NCBI RefSeq assembly: GCF_036924645.1
Contig: NZ_JAZHRX010000001.1
Location: forward strand, 7,082,352-7,146,351
DNA from: Bradyrhizobium sp. AZCC 2176
GTDB lineage: Bacteria; Pseudomonadota; Alphaproteobacteria; Rhizobiales; Xanthobacteraceae
Direction of reading: 5' to 3'
DNA length: 64,000 nt
The position numbers and the translations under genes are program-made. Within the stretch, counting starts at the first letter, position 1, and each line of letters begins with the position of its first letter. The notes under the pieces are model-generated. The model worked only from the letters and a program-made list of their open reading frames with translations. It was not told the DNA's origin and did no database searches. This document shows, piece by piece, positions 1 to 7,636 of the stretch.

Positions 1-351
1 CATGCCGAACGGCGCGCCCGTCGCATAGGTAAGCGCCGGCTCCTTGCCGATGTAGAAATAGAGCGGCGTCTGCGCCATCTCGACGGTCGCGTTGCTCACG
101 GCATCGAGCGCCTGCAGGCCGGGCACGATCTCGCCTGCCGAAAAGGTCTGGATCTGAAACTTGTTGTCGGTGGCGTCAGCTACGTATTTCGCAAAGGTCT
201 GCGCGGTGCCGAAGATGGTATCGAGCGACTTTGGAAAGCTCGAACTCAGCCGCCACTTGATCTCAGGTGCTGCTTGCGCGATCGCAGGCGCCGCAACCAG
301 CGTCGTCGCGCCGACCACAGCGCCGCCTTTGAGGAACGTACGGCGTTTCAT
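1..351 (-). CDS. TRAP transporter substrate-binding protein, DctP type (3' part cut by window edge)
   Basis: Periplasmic solute-binding protein of a tripartite ATP-independent periplasmic transporter. It would capture a carboxylate-like substrate and hand it to the DctQM membrane pair. Only the first 117 residues are in the window. They begin MKRRTFLKGGAVVGATTLVA, a twin-arginine (Tat) signal, followed by an APAIAQA cleavage region. The mature start (WRLSSSFPKSLD) and the stretch through EIVPGLQALDAVSNATVEM are typical of the DctP family's large (about 360-residue) members. The ATG at 349-351 is preceded by GGGAG. The gene reads out of the window, so the permease genes, if linked, lie to the left. 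The substrate cannot be inferred. Confidence 0.85.
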   Translation of the reverse strand, partial: MKRRTFLKGGAVVGATTLVAAPAIAQAAPEIKWRLSSSFPKSLDTIFGTAQTFAKYVADATDNKFQIQTFSAGEIVPGLQALDAVSNATVEMAQTPLYFYIGKEPALTYATGAPFGM

Positions 352-510
352 GATGTGCTCACTCCCTTGGATGGCAGACCCGCATCATAACGAACTTCCG
401 GGCATGCGTGAAAGCGCTACGCTTGACCTAGCGGATATTTTGCGGCTGCCGCGCCGGTCGACGATCCCGTCGACCACTCCGTGCTCGGGCGAAAGTTGCG
501 CGGTGAGACA

Positions 511-1452
511 CTATGCCTTCGGTATCCGGGCCAGAACCCGGTGAACGCACGCGATAAACAGCTTCGCGACAGGGCTCGGTGTGCGATTTTTGAGGGTCAC
601 AATCCCGACCGGGCGGGGCTGTTTGGGCAAATTGATCGGCAGACGCTGGAGGGCCTGGTCATGGCCGCCAAAGCGCAGGATCGAGATCGGCAGTGTGGCG
701 ACGAACCGTCCACTTGCGACCAGCCTGCAGCACAAATGCATCGAGAGCGTCGTAACGGGCGCGCGCGGCATCTCGGCGCCGCCGGCGCGAAACAGTTCGA
801 CCGCGAGCGATCCGGGCATTGTATCTGATGGCGGCAGAATCCAGGGTTCACCGCTGAGATCGGCGAGCTTGACGTTGCGTGCACGCGCCCATTTGCTTTG
901 CCGCCCTGCCACTACAACGACCTCATCGTCATACACGACATCGGCTTCCAGATCGTCATCGGTGAACGGCGTCGGGATGCGGCCGATCAGAAGATCGATG
1001 CTCCGCTCGCGCAGCTCGCGATAGTGCAATGTGCTGATTACGGTTTGCGCCACGTCGAGGTGAACGCCGGGATAGTCACGCCAGAAGCGTTCGATAATGG
1101 CCGGCAGCATTCCGGCTGCGATACTCTCCGTACTGCCGATCCGCAGGCTTCCGACCGATGGATCGGCGAGAAATTCAAGCTCCTCCACGCCCTGCTTGAG
1201 TTCATCGAAGACGATCAAGCCGCGTTTTACCAGCGCGCGGCCATAGGCGGTCGGCTCGATGCCGTTTCGTCCGCGATCGAGCAGGCGAAGGCCGAGCGTC
1301 TGCTCCATGTCCGCGATTCCCTTCGACACCGCGGGTTGTGAGACCCCGAGCTCAGCCGCAGCCTTGGCCATGCTTCCCAGTTGCACGACAGTGATCAGCA
1401 GATGCAGGTCGCGCAACTTGAGGCGACGCCCGATTCGACCAGCCCACTCCAT
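511..1452 (-). CDS. LysR-family transcriptional regulator
   Basis: A 313-residue LysR-type regulator. The N-terminal winged helix-turn-helix spans about residues 10-70 (KLRDLHLLITVVQLGSMAKA, then AELGVSQPAVSKGIADMEQT), and an effector-binding domain follows (about 90-300). I chose the ATG at 1450-1452, with AGGTC eight bases upstream; a TTG at 1467 in the same frame would add five residues. It is divergent from the Bug/TctC-type binding-protein gene at 1556 across about 100 bases. This is the classic arrangement in which the LysR protein controls itself and the divergent gene. The inducer is unknown and is probably the ligand or a product of the neighbouring transporter and hydrolases. Confidence 0.9.
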   Translation of the reverse strand: MEWAGRIGRRLKLRDLHLLITVVQLGSMAKAAAELGVSQPAVSKGIADMEQTLGLRLLDRGRNGIEPTAYGRALVKRGLIVFDELKQGVEELEFLADPSVGSLRIGSTESIAAGMLPAIIERFWRDYPGVHLDVAQTVISTLHYRELRERSIDLLIGRIPTPFTDDDLEADVVYDDEVVVVAGRQSKWARARNVKLADLSGEPWILPPSDTMPGSLAVELFRAGGAEMPRAPVTTLSMHLCCRLVASGRFVATLPISILRFGGHDQALQRLPINLPKQPRPVGIVTLKNRTPSPVAKLFIACVHRVLARIPKA

Positions 1453-1470
1453 GGCTTGACCTATCAAAAT

Positions 1471-1483
1471 GGTTATGGAAACC
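1471..1483. promoter_or_regulatory. Candidate LysR operator between divergent genes
   Basis: A short dyad, GGTT-N5-AACC, lies in the roughly 100-base gap between the LysR gene and the divergent binding-protein gene. It is just upstream of an AT-rich patch (TAAGATAATA) that could be a promoter element. LysR proteins usually bind dyads of the T-N11-A kind. The assignment rests only on position and symmetry. Confidence 0.35.
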
Positions 1484-1555
1484 TAAGATAATAGCATTAG
1501 ACGGTCATGTCCCCGGGGTGCATGCTTCCCGTGACCTTTTTTAGAAGGAGGGCAC

Positions 1556-2560
1556 GTGACCGGATTGGCTACCATGCGGCGCACTTCGAAGCTTGCTGTC
1601 GCTGCCCTCGCGTTGACCGCTGGGCTCCTGCTTCCGACCCTGGCTGTCGCTCAGGCCTATCCGTCCAGGGTCGTTAAAATCATTGTCCCCTTCCCGGCCG
1701 GCGGCCCACTCGACGCCACGGCACGCCTGCTCGCAGACAAACTCGCGAGGAGTACGAAGCAGCCGTTCGTGGTGGAGAACCGGCCGGGCGGCGCCGGCAA
1801 TCTCGGGACCGATGCCGTCGCAAAGGCCGCGGCGGACGGATACACGCTGCTTCTCGTCCTTGATACGCCGCTCACGGTCAATCCGTGGCTCTACACCAAG
1901 CTCCCGTTCGACCCGGTGCGGGATTTCACGCCGATTTCGACGGTGGCCAGTTTTTCGCTCAGCCTGGTCGTGCATCCGTCGGTGCCGGTCAACTCGGTGG
2001 CGGAATTCGTCGCATACGCTAAAACACGCAAAGAGAAACCGCTGCTGTATGGCAGCGGCGGCGGACCCGGCAATCCGGGTCATCTCGCGATGGAGTACTT
2101 CCGCCTGCAGGCAGGTTTCGACGCCGTGCACGTGCCCTACAAAGGCAATGCCGAAGTCGTCATGGGCCTCGTGAGCGGACAGATTGAGGCCGGTTTCCTT
2201 GCGACCCCCGGCGTACTTCCCAGCGTGCGAGACGGTCGACTGAAGGCGCTTGCCGTCTCAAGTCCTCGACGGACCTCGATCGCACCTGACGTTCCGACGG
2301 TCGCGGAGAGCGGCTATTCCGGATTCGAGGTTGGGTTCTACCAGTTGATGCTTGCGCCTGCCGGCATTCCGGAGTCCGTCCGGTCCATGCTCGAGCGCGA
2401 GCTCCAGGACATCATGCAATCCGCCGAACTGCAGGAACGTCTCCGCGTGCAGGCACTGGAGCCGATCGCGAGCACAAGCGCAGAGACCGACGCTCTGCTC
2501 AAGCGCGTCAGCGCACAATGGCAGACTGTCATCAGGACGGCCGATATCCGGATCGAGTGA
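1556..2560 (+). CDS. Bug/TctC-family tripartite tricarboxylate transporter substrate-binding protein
   Basis: A 334-residue extracytoplasmic solute receptor. After a Sec signal (LAVAALALTAGLLLPTLAVA, cut near AQA-YPS) the mature protein shows Bug-family hallmarks: YPSRVVKIIVPFPAGGPLDA, the VVENRPGGAGN loop, LYGSGGGPGNPGHLAMEYF, VPYKGNAEVVMGLVSGQIE, and DVPTVAESGYSGFEVGFY. The start is GTG at 1556 because GAAGGAGG sits just upstream; the next in-frame ATG (1574) is too far from that site. No TctA/TctB membrane genes are nearby, as is usual for the many orphan Bug proteins of Bradyrhizobium. It is followed after four bases by a metallo-hydrolase and probably shares its mRNA. The ligand is unknown and is likely an organic acid. 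Confidence 0.9.
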   Translation: MTGLATMRRTSKLAVAALALTAGLLLPTLAVAQAYPSRVVKIIVPFPAGGPLDATARLLADKLARSTKQPFVVENRPGGAGNLGTDAVAKAAADGYTLLLVLDTPLTVNPWLYTKLPFDPVRDFTPISTVASFSLSLVVHPSVPVNSVAEFVAYAKTRKEKPLLYGSGGGPGNPGHLAMEYFRLQAGFDAVHVPYKGNAEVVMGLVSGQIEAGFLATPGVLPSVRDGRLKALAVSSPRRTSIAPDVPTVAESGYSGFEVGFYQLMLAPAGIPESVRSMLERELQDIMQSAELQERLRVQALEPIASTSAETDALLKRVSAQWQTVIRTADIRIE

Positions 2561-2564
2561 CGCG

Positions 2565-3458
2565 ATGAAGGCGAAGAAAAAGCATACGCGCGCACGACCG
2601 GCGCAGACGCAGATCGTCATGCTCGGAACCGGGACCCCGCGACCCGATCCCGAAAGGTCGGGCCCTGCGACGGCCATTGTGGTGAAAGGGAAACCCTATC
2701 TCGTCGACTTCGGGCCCGGTGTCATTCGCCGCGCCGCAGCCGCGTACAACAAGGGTATCACGGCATTCGGACCGGCCGCCGCCGCGCTCTCGACGGTCTT
2801 TCTCACCCACCTGCATGTCGACCATACCGCCGGCTATCCGGACCTGATCCTGACGCCATGGGTTCTCGGCCGCACAGAGCCGATCAGCGTTTACGGACCG
2901 CGCGGTCTCCGGGCCATGACAAAGCACGTGCTGGAAGCGTGGAAGGTCGATATCGACAACCGCACCAACGGCATCGACCGGTTGCCGCGCGCCGGTTGCC
3001 GCGTGAACGTGCATGAGATCGTGCCCGGCGTGATCTATTCAGACAGCAACATTCAAGTCACCGCCTTTCCGGTCCGGCACGGCGCGCTTGCACACGCATT
3101 CGGCTTTCGCTTCGAGACGCCCGACAGGATCATCGTCATTTCCGGCGATACGGCGCCGACACCCAGCCTCGCCAAGCATTGCGAGGGCTGCGATGTTCTG
3201 ATCCACGAAGCCTATTCGCTGCAAACGTATCGAAGCGTGCCGCGCAAGTGGCAGCATTACCGGCGAAAATACCACACCTCGTCACGCGAACTTGCCGCGC
3301 TTGCCGCGCGCGTAAAACCTCGCCTGCTGGTGCTCTATCATCGCGCGAACGCCGGTGGCGCCATGACGCTGGCGGACCCGGAAACGGCTCTATTGGACGA
3401 GGTCCGGAGTCGCTATGATGGGCGAGTTGTTACGGCTCATGATCTTGACGTGTTCTGA
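2565..3458 (+). CDS. Metallo-beta-lactamase-fold hydrolase (RNase Z / arylsulfatase-like group)
   Basis: A 297-residue cytoplasmic MBL-fold enzyme. It begins with a basic stretch and then QIVMLGTGTPRPDPERSGPA, the first strand typical of the RNase Z/ElaC and arylsulfatase-like MBLs. The metal site is HLHVDHTAG (HxHxDH) near residue 84. Further ligands are probably the His in FPVRHGALAHAFGFRFE, the Asp in VISGDTAPT and the His in VLYHRA. The start ATG is four bases after the binding-protein stop, so the two are very likely cotranscribed. Length and motif order fit small-ester or sulfate-ester hydrolases better than a true tRNase Z. With the hydrolase downstream, it suggests breakdown of the imported compound. 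Confidence 0.85.
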   Translation: MKAKKKHTRARPAQTQIVMLGTGTPRPDPERSGPATAIVVKGKPYLVDFGPGVIRRAAAAYNKGITAFGPAAAALSTVFLTHLHVDHTAGYPDLILTPWVLGRTEPISVYGPRGLRAMTKHVLEAWKVDIDNRTNGIDRLPRAGCRVNVHEIVPGVIYSDSNIQVTAFPVRHGALAHAFGFRFETPDRIIVISGDTAPTPSLAKHCEGCDVLIHEAYSLQTYRSVPRKWQHYRRKYHTSSRELAALAARVKPRLLVLYHRANAGGAMTLADPETALLDEVRSRYDGRVVTAHDLDVF

Positions 3459-3494
3459 ACGACGGGACCGAATTACATTCGACTGGAGGCTGGC

Positions 3495-4403
3495 ATGACG
3501 CATCGTAATTTTGCCCGTGCTGCAACCGTTGGAGCTCTGTTCGTTGCCGGAGCGATCGGCACCACGGCAGTCGCCGATGACGTCAAGCGGGTCTCCGCCA
3601 ACGGCACCGAACTTTCCTACGTGGAGGCCGGCCAGGGCGAACCGGTCATCTTCGTTCACGGCGGCCTTCAGGACTATCGGATGTGGGCCGGGCATCTGCC
3701 GAAATTCGCCGGCCGTTATCGCGCCATAGCGTATAGCCGCCGCAACCATTTTCCCAACGATGTGAGCCCCGACGGTTTGCCGGATGCTGCCGCTGATACG
3801 CATGGCGAGGATCTCGCCGCATTCGTGCGCGCGCTTGGTCTATCCAGGGTGCGGATCGTGGCGCATTCGTCGGGAGCGCACGCCGCGCTCTTCTTCGCGA
3901 CCAGGTACCCTGACATGCTCGTCAGTCTCGCGCTCAATGAGCCGCCGGCCACCGGGCTGTTGACTGGCGTGCTTGGTGTCGCAGACACGTTGAAGGAATG
4001 GGGCGGCAAGCAGGTGGCAGCAAGGGAGGCAGCCAAGGCCGGCGACACGCTGCGCGCCATACCTCTCTTCGTGGATGTCGTCGGCGGACCGGGCGCTTAT
4101 GAGCGTCGTTCCGATGCCGACAAGAAAATGAATCTGGATAACGTGGCTTCCTTTCAGGCCGACGCGACAACGAAACTTCCGCGGCCCGTCTTTACCTGCG
4201 AGATGGCCAAGGCGATCAGCGTCCCGACGCTAATGTCCAGCGGGGAACGGAGCCCAAAATTCTTTTATCTGATCATGGATCAACTGGAGGGTTGCCTGCC
4301 AAACCGCGAGCGTATCGTCATTGCCGGAAGTTCGCACACCGTTCCGTCGGAAAGCCCGGAGGCTTACGACCAGGCTGTCCTTGCGTTCCTGGACAAGCAT
4401 TGA
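3495..4403 (+). CDS. Exported alpha/beta hydrolase
   Basis: A 302-residue alpha/beta-hydrolase-fold protein with a probable N-terminal signal (about residues 1-27, ending near TTAVADD). It has the strand and oxyanion loop PVIFVHGGLQDYRMW. The nucleophile elbow is AHSSG with Ser125 (an Ala replaces the first Gly of GxSxG). The C-terminal catalytic His is in AGSSHTVPSESPEAY. A good ribosome site (CTGGAGG) precedes the ATG. It lies 36 bases after the MBL gene and probably ends that operon. The specific ester or amide substrate is unknown. The three-gene set (solute receptor, MBL hydrolase, serine hydrolase) under a LysR regulator looks like a small catabolic unit. Confidence 0.85.
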   Translation: MTHRNFARAATVGALFVAGAIGTTAVADDVKRVSANGTELSYVEAGQGEPVIFVHGGLQDYRMWAGHLPKFAGRYRAIAYSRRNHFPNDVSPDGLPDAAADTHGEDLAAFVRALGLSRVRIVAHSSGAHAALFFATRYPDMLVSLALNEPPATGLLTGVLGVADTLKEWGGKQVAAREAAKAGDTLRAIPLFVDVVGGPGAYERRSDADKKMNLDNVASFQADATTKLPRPVFTCEMAKAISVPTLMSSGERSPKFFYLIMDQLEGCLPNRERIVIAGSSHTVPSESPEAYDQAVLAFLDKH

Positions 4404-4423
4404 AATGGGCGTCAGGGCGGAGG

Positions 4424-4834
4424 CTAGCTGTGAAACTTCAGCCCGTCGACGATCTTGTCAATCACCTTGCGCTCGGCGCGCATTGCTAGCCCAACCAGCT
4501 TGAGTTCGGCGCGGATCACGGCCTTTACCACTTCGCGGTTGGCGGCGTCATGCGTGGTCTTGAACATGTCTTCGGTATAGACCGCGGGCGTAACGCCTCG
4601 TGCCAGCGCCCGTTCGAGCGCGCGGGAGAGCGCTGGCCGGTCGGCGCCGTAGATCAGGATCGGCTGGCCGATCAGCGAGAGATATTTCGTGCCGGATGCG
4701 TCGCCATGGGGCTCGCCGATACATTCGGGAAACGCCGCCGCAATGCCGCCGGCGAGGAAGGAAGCGACGTTGAGCTTCTGCCACGGTTCGAGATCGGTCC
4801 GGATCACGACCGCGATCTTGGTGTCGAATTGCAT
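4424..4834 (-). CDS. DUF2000 domain protein
   Basis: A 136-residue protein of the DUF2000 family, which has a peptidyl-tRNA hydrolase 2-like fold but no assigned reaction. Recognisable parts are FDTKIAVVIRTDLEPWQKLN at the N-terminus, the central KYLSLIGQPILIYGAD and the C-terminal AEERKVIDK-like helix. It starts at the ATG 4832-4834 behind GAGGCAA. It is convergent with the alpha/beta hydrolase, with only 20 bases between the stops, and has no obvious operon partner. The family call is firm; the function is not known. Confidence 0.8.
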   Translation of the reverse strand: MQFDTKIAVVIRTDLEPWQKLNVASFLAGGIAAAFPECIGEPHGDASGTKYLSLIGQPILIYGADRPALSRALERALARGVTPAVYTEDMFKTTHDAANREVVKAVIRAELKLVGLAMRAERKVIDKIVDGLKFHS

Positions 4835-5077
4835 TGAATTGCCTCAAGGATGTCATTCCGGCGTGCGTCGCCAGCAGCGAATAGGTCGAGCACAGATATG
4901 TCGCGCGATGAAAGCTGATCTATTCATCCCCGGGACGCCCCCGAAAAGCCCGCGTGCTGTCTCTCAACAGTCACGCAACAATCACAATGATTCATGAAAG
5001 CGCCATTTCAAAGGCCGTCAACGGGGTCGTCAATAGTGCAGGAGCTGGGGCCATACACTCTACAGGGAGGGTGAGCC

Positions 5078-6970
5078 ATGGCACTTCGTTTCCGTACCCT
5101 CGAATTCCGTACCATCGACGGCTCCAACAACAATCTTGCCGATCCCACTGTGAACCAAGCCAGCACCGACTTTGCTCGCGTGGGTCCGGCGAATTTCGCC
5201 GATGGGTTCAACGAAATGACTCCGGGGCCGAACCCCCGCGAGATCAGCAACATCGTTGTGGCGCAGGAGGACGCCGGAGAGGACGGCCCGCATTTGACTG
5301 ACGACAACGGTGTTGCGTTGTCAGGCATGATGTATGCGTGGGGCCAGTTCATCGATCACGATCTGGATCTGCAAAAGTCAGCCACCACCACCGATATCTC
5401 GATCACAGTCCCGGATGATGATCAGTTTCTGCCGCCCGGCAGCAGCATCCCATTGACGCGGGTAGCCATCGATCCTGCGACCGGCGTTCCCGGGCACCCC
5501 GCAACCGCCATCAATACGGTCACGGGTTGGCTGGATGGATCACAGATATACGGATCCGACGCGGCCACCGCCGCGAGCCTGCGGACCGCCGACGGTCATA
5601 TGAAGATGTCGGAAGGCGATAATCTGCCCATTATCGATACTCCTCAGGGCCCGGCCTTTGCGGCCGGCGACGTGCGGGCGCAGGAGAACCCCGACCTGAC
5701 GGCCTTGCAGGTCCTGTTTGTGCGCGAGCACAATTATCAGGTCGATCGACTGCATGAGGAGCATCCGAACTGGAGCGGCGACAGGCTGTACGAGACCGCC
5801 AAAGCCATCACCACGGCCGAGATGGTCAACATCACCTACAGCGAGTTCCTGCCGCATCTGTTGGGCGAGGACGCGATTAAACCGTACCACGGCTACGATC
5901 CTACGGTAGACCCGCGGATCACCGAAGAGTTTGCCGGCGCCGCCTACCGCTTCGGGCACTCCATCGTCTCCGACGAAATCAGCGCCATCAGCAATCTGGG
6001 TGCATTCACGTCGGAGCAGACGCTGGCGGAATCGTTCTTTGAGGATACGGCGACTTTCGCTGCGACGGGTGCAGATGGCCTGCTTCGGCATCTGTCGGGA
6101 GATCTGGCTAACCTGCTGGACGCCCACATTGTCGATGGCTTGCGGAATTTCCTGGTCGATCCTCCTGATGGCATGGATCTGGCGGCGATCAATATCCAGC
6201 GCGGCCATGATCTCGGGTTGGGTACGTTGAACCAGACCCGGGAGGCGCTGGGGCTTGCGCCATACACCAGCTTCGATCAGCTCAGCTCGGATCCGGAGAC
6301 GGCAGCCGCGTTCGAGAAAGCCTATGGTTCTATCGATGCCGTCGATTTGTGGGCTGGTGGATTGGCGGAGGACCATGCCGAGGGCGCCATCATCGGACCA
6401 ACCTTCGGCAAGATCATCGGCGATCAGTTCACCGCATTGCGCGACGGCGATCGGTACTATTTCGAGAACCAGAAGTTCGACAGGGAAACCATGAGGGAGA
6501 TCGAGAGCACCACCCTGTCGGACCTGATCCTGCGCGACACCGATACCACCGCCATGCAGAGCGATGCCTTCGTCGCCACTGAGCGGCACAGCGGCACCCT
6601 GGGAGGCGTAGATCCGACCGGAGAAGAGGCCGCCGACGGCATGGCGCAGCTCGTGGTCGGATCAGCAGGCAAGGATACCCTGACCGGTGGGGATCTGGAT
6701 GACACGCTGGTGGCGGCGCGCGGCCACATGACGATGACAGGTGGTGATGGCGCCGATACCTTCGTGATCGACCTTAATCAAATCGAGGGTCGACATAACA
6801 CCGTAACAATCACTGACTTCGATCCGAAGGAAGACAAGCTGCAATTCGGGACCGATGACCATGTCAGGAAATCATCTGACCATCACGGGGGAACATTGTT
6901 GCAGGTCGGCAACGAGACCATCGACTTGCAGGACGTAAAGCCGAATGAATTGCACCATTTCGACTGGTAG
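5078..6970 (+). CDS. Animal-type haem peroxidase with C-terminal RTX-like Ca-binding tail (peroxinectin-like)
   Basis: A 630-residue secreted haem peroxidase of the animal (myeloperoxidase/peroxidasin) superfamily. The distal His94 lies in WGQFIDHDLDL and the proximal His294 in AAYRFGHSIVSDE. The conserved WLDGSQIYGSD, LFVREHNYQVDRLHEEHP and NIQRGHDLGLGTLNQ segments are all present. No N-terminal signal is visible. Residues after about 530 carry glycine/aspartate-rich repeats (GSAGKDTLTGGDLDDTL, TGGDGADTFVID) and an ITDFDPKEDKLQFG end, the form of RTX proteins exported by type I secretion. The ATG follows GGGAGG. It is monocistronic and closed by a strong hairpin. The likely role is an extracellular oxidant or halogenating enzyme in defence or surface interactions; no T1SS genes are in the window. 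Confidence 0.9.
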   Translation: MALRFRTLEFRTIDGSNNNLADPTVNQASTDFARVGPANFADGFNEMTPGPNPREISNIVVAQEDAGEDGPHLTDDNGVALSGMMYAWGQFIDHDLDLQKSATTTDISITVPDDDQFLPPGSSIPLTRVAIDPATGVPGHPATAINTVTGWLDGSQIYGSDAATAASLRTADGHMKMSEGDNLPIIDTPQGPAFAAGDVRAQENPDLTALQVLFVREHNYQVDRLHEEHPNWSGDRLYETAKAITTAEMVNITYSEFLPHLLGEDAIKPYHGYDPTVDPRITEEFAGAAYRFGHSIVSDEISAISNLGAFTSEQTLAESFFEDTATFAATGADGLLRHLSGDLANLLDAHIVDGLRNFLVDPPDGMDLAAINIQRGHDLGLGTLNQTREALGLAPYTSFDQLSSDPETAAAFEKAYGSIDAVDLWAGGLAEDHAEGAIIGPTFGKIIGDQFTALRDGDRYYFENQKFDRETMREIESTTLSDLILRDTDTTAMQSDAFVATERHSGTLGGVDPTGEEAADGMAQLVVGSAGKDTLTGGDLDDTLVAARGHMTMTGGDGADTFVIDLNQIEGRHNTVTITDFDPKEDKLQFGTDDHVRKSSDHHGGTLLQVGNETIDLQDVKPNELHHFDW

Positions 6971-6980
6971 CAAGCCTAAG

Positions 6981-7016
6981 TGCTGCGTCGCTTAACTTAG
7001 AGTGAGCGACGCAGCA
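6981..7016 (+). terminator. Strong hairpin after the peroxidase gene
   Basis: A perfect 12-base-pair stem (TGCTGCGTCGCT / AGCGACGCAGCA) with a 12-base loop begins ten bases after the peroxidase stop. The following bases are TTCTC, so the U-tract is weak. It could be a terminator or an mRNA-stabilising 3' stem, and it could act in either direction between two convergent genes. Confidence 0.6.
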
Positions 7017-7081
7017 TTCTCACGTCGTCGGCTTTATGGGTGCATGCCCGTGACACTATCCTTTGACGCGGCCCCTTGGCG

Positions 7082-7474
7082 CTATCCCTTGGCGTCGCAG
7101 GCCCAGGCGCGAATGACGCATTCCTTGCCGCCGAATTCGTAACACTTCTTTGTCGCGGCGTTGAGCGAGCTGGAAATTTTGGGTTTCACGGCGTAGCCGT
7201 GGGGGCCGCAAGGGTTGGTCATGTCGACCGCGAGCGCGGCGCAGGCGCGTTTCATGGTGAGCGCGGTACAGTTGCCCTTGCATTGTTTCAGCGCCGCGGC
7301 ACGCGCGGCTTCCTCGGCGGGATAGTCATAGGCCTGGCCGTAGGCGCCGCACTTGCCGACGGCAAAGGCGCCGGCCGCCCAAGCCCTGGTGATATAGCCC
7401 GAGACGCCCAGGATCAGCGTCAGCGCAAGGACAAAGAGCGCGCGGCGTTGCGCCGCGACGGTCGAAACGATCAA
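7082..7474 (-). CDS. DUF4189 domain protein, exported
   Basis: A 130-residue protein with an N-terminal hydrophobic signal/anchor (ALFVLALTLILGVSGYITRA). A DUF4189-type domain follows: AFAVGKCGAYGQAYDYP, then AARAAALKQCKGNCTALTM, CAALAVD, and a C-terminal KCYEFGGKECVIRAWACDAKG. Eight cysteines after the signal suggest a disulfide-rich periplasmic protein. The family is widespread in rhizobia, often in several copies, and has no known activity. It sits alone between the peroxidase and the Mo-enzyme operon. Confidence 0.8.
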   Translation of the reverse strand: MIVSTVAAQRRALFVLALTLILGVSGYITRAWAAGAFAVGKCGAYGQAYDYPAEEAARAAALKQCKGNCTALTMKRACAALAVDMTNPCGPHGYAVKPKISSSLNAATKKCYEFGGKECVIRAWACDAKG

Positions 7475-7545
7475 GTGCCCCTCCCCCGAGGTAACGGGGA
7501 AGAATCTAGCCGCGGGGAGTTTTAAATTTGGTGAACGGAAGCTTC

Positions 7546-7633
7546 GTAGGGTGGATAAAGCGCAGCGTGCCCACCGCTTCCCTGCGATCGCGATAGGATG
7601 GTGGTGGGCACGCTGCGCTTTTGCCCACCCTAC
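7546..7633. repeat. Extragenic palindromic repeat, GTAGGGTGG type
   Basis: An imperfect palindrome of about 88 bases. The left arm begins GTAGGGTGGATAAAGCGCAG and the right arm ends CGCTTTTGCCCACCCTAC. The arms of about 30 bases can pair into a long hairpin. It lies between the DUF4189 gene and the MobA-like gene, both on the minus strand. This type of GTAGGGTGGGCAAAG...CCCACCCTAC element is common between Bradyrhizobium genes. Confidence 0.75.
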
Positions 7634-7636
7634 AAT

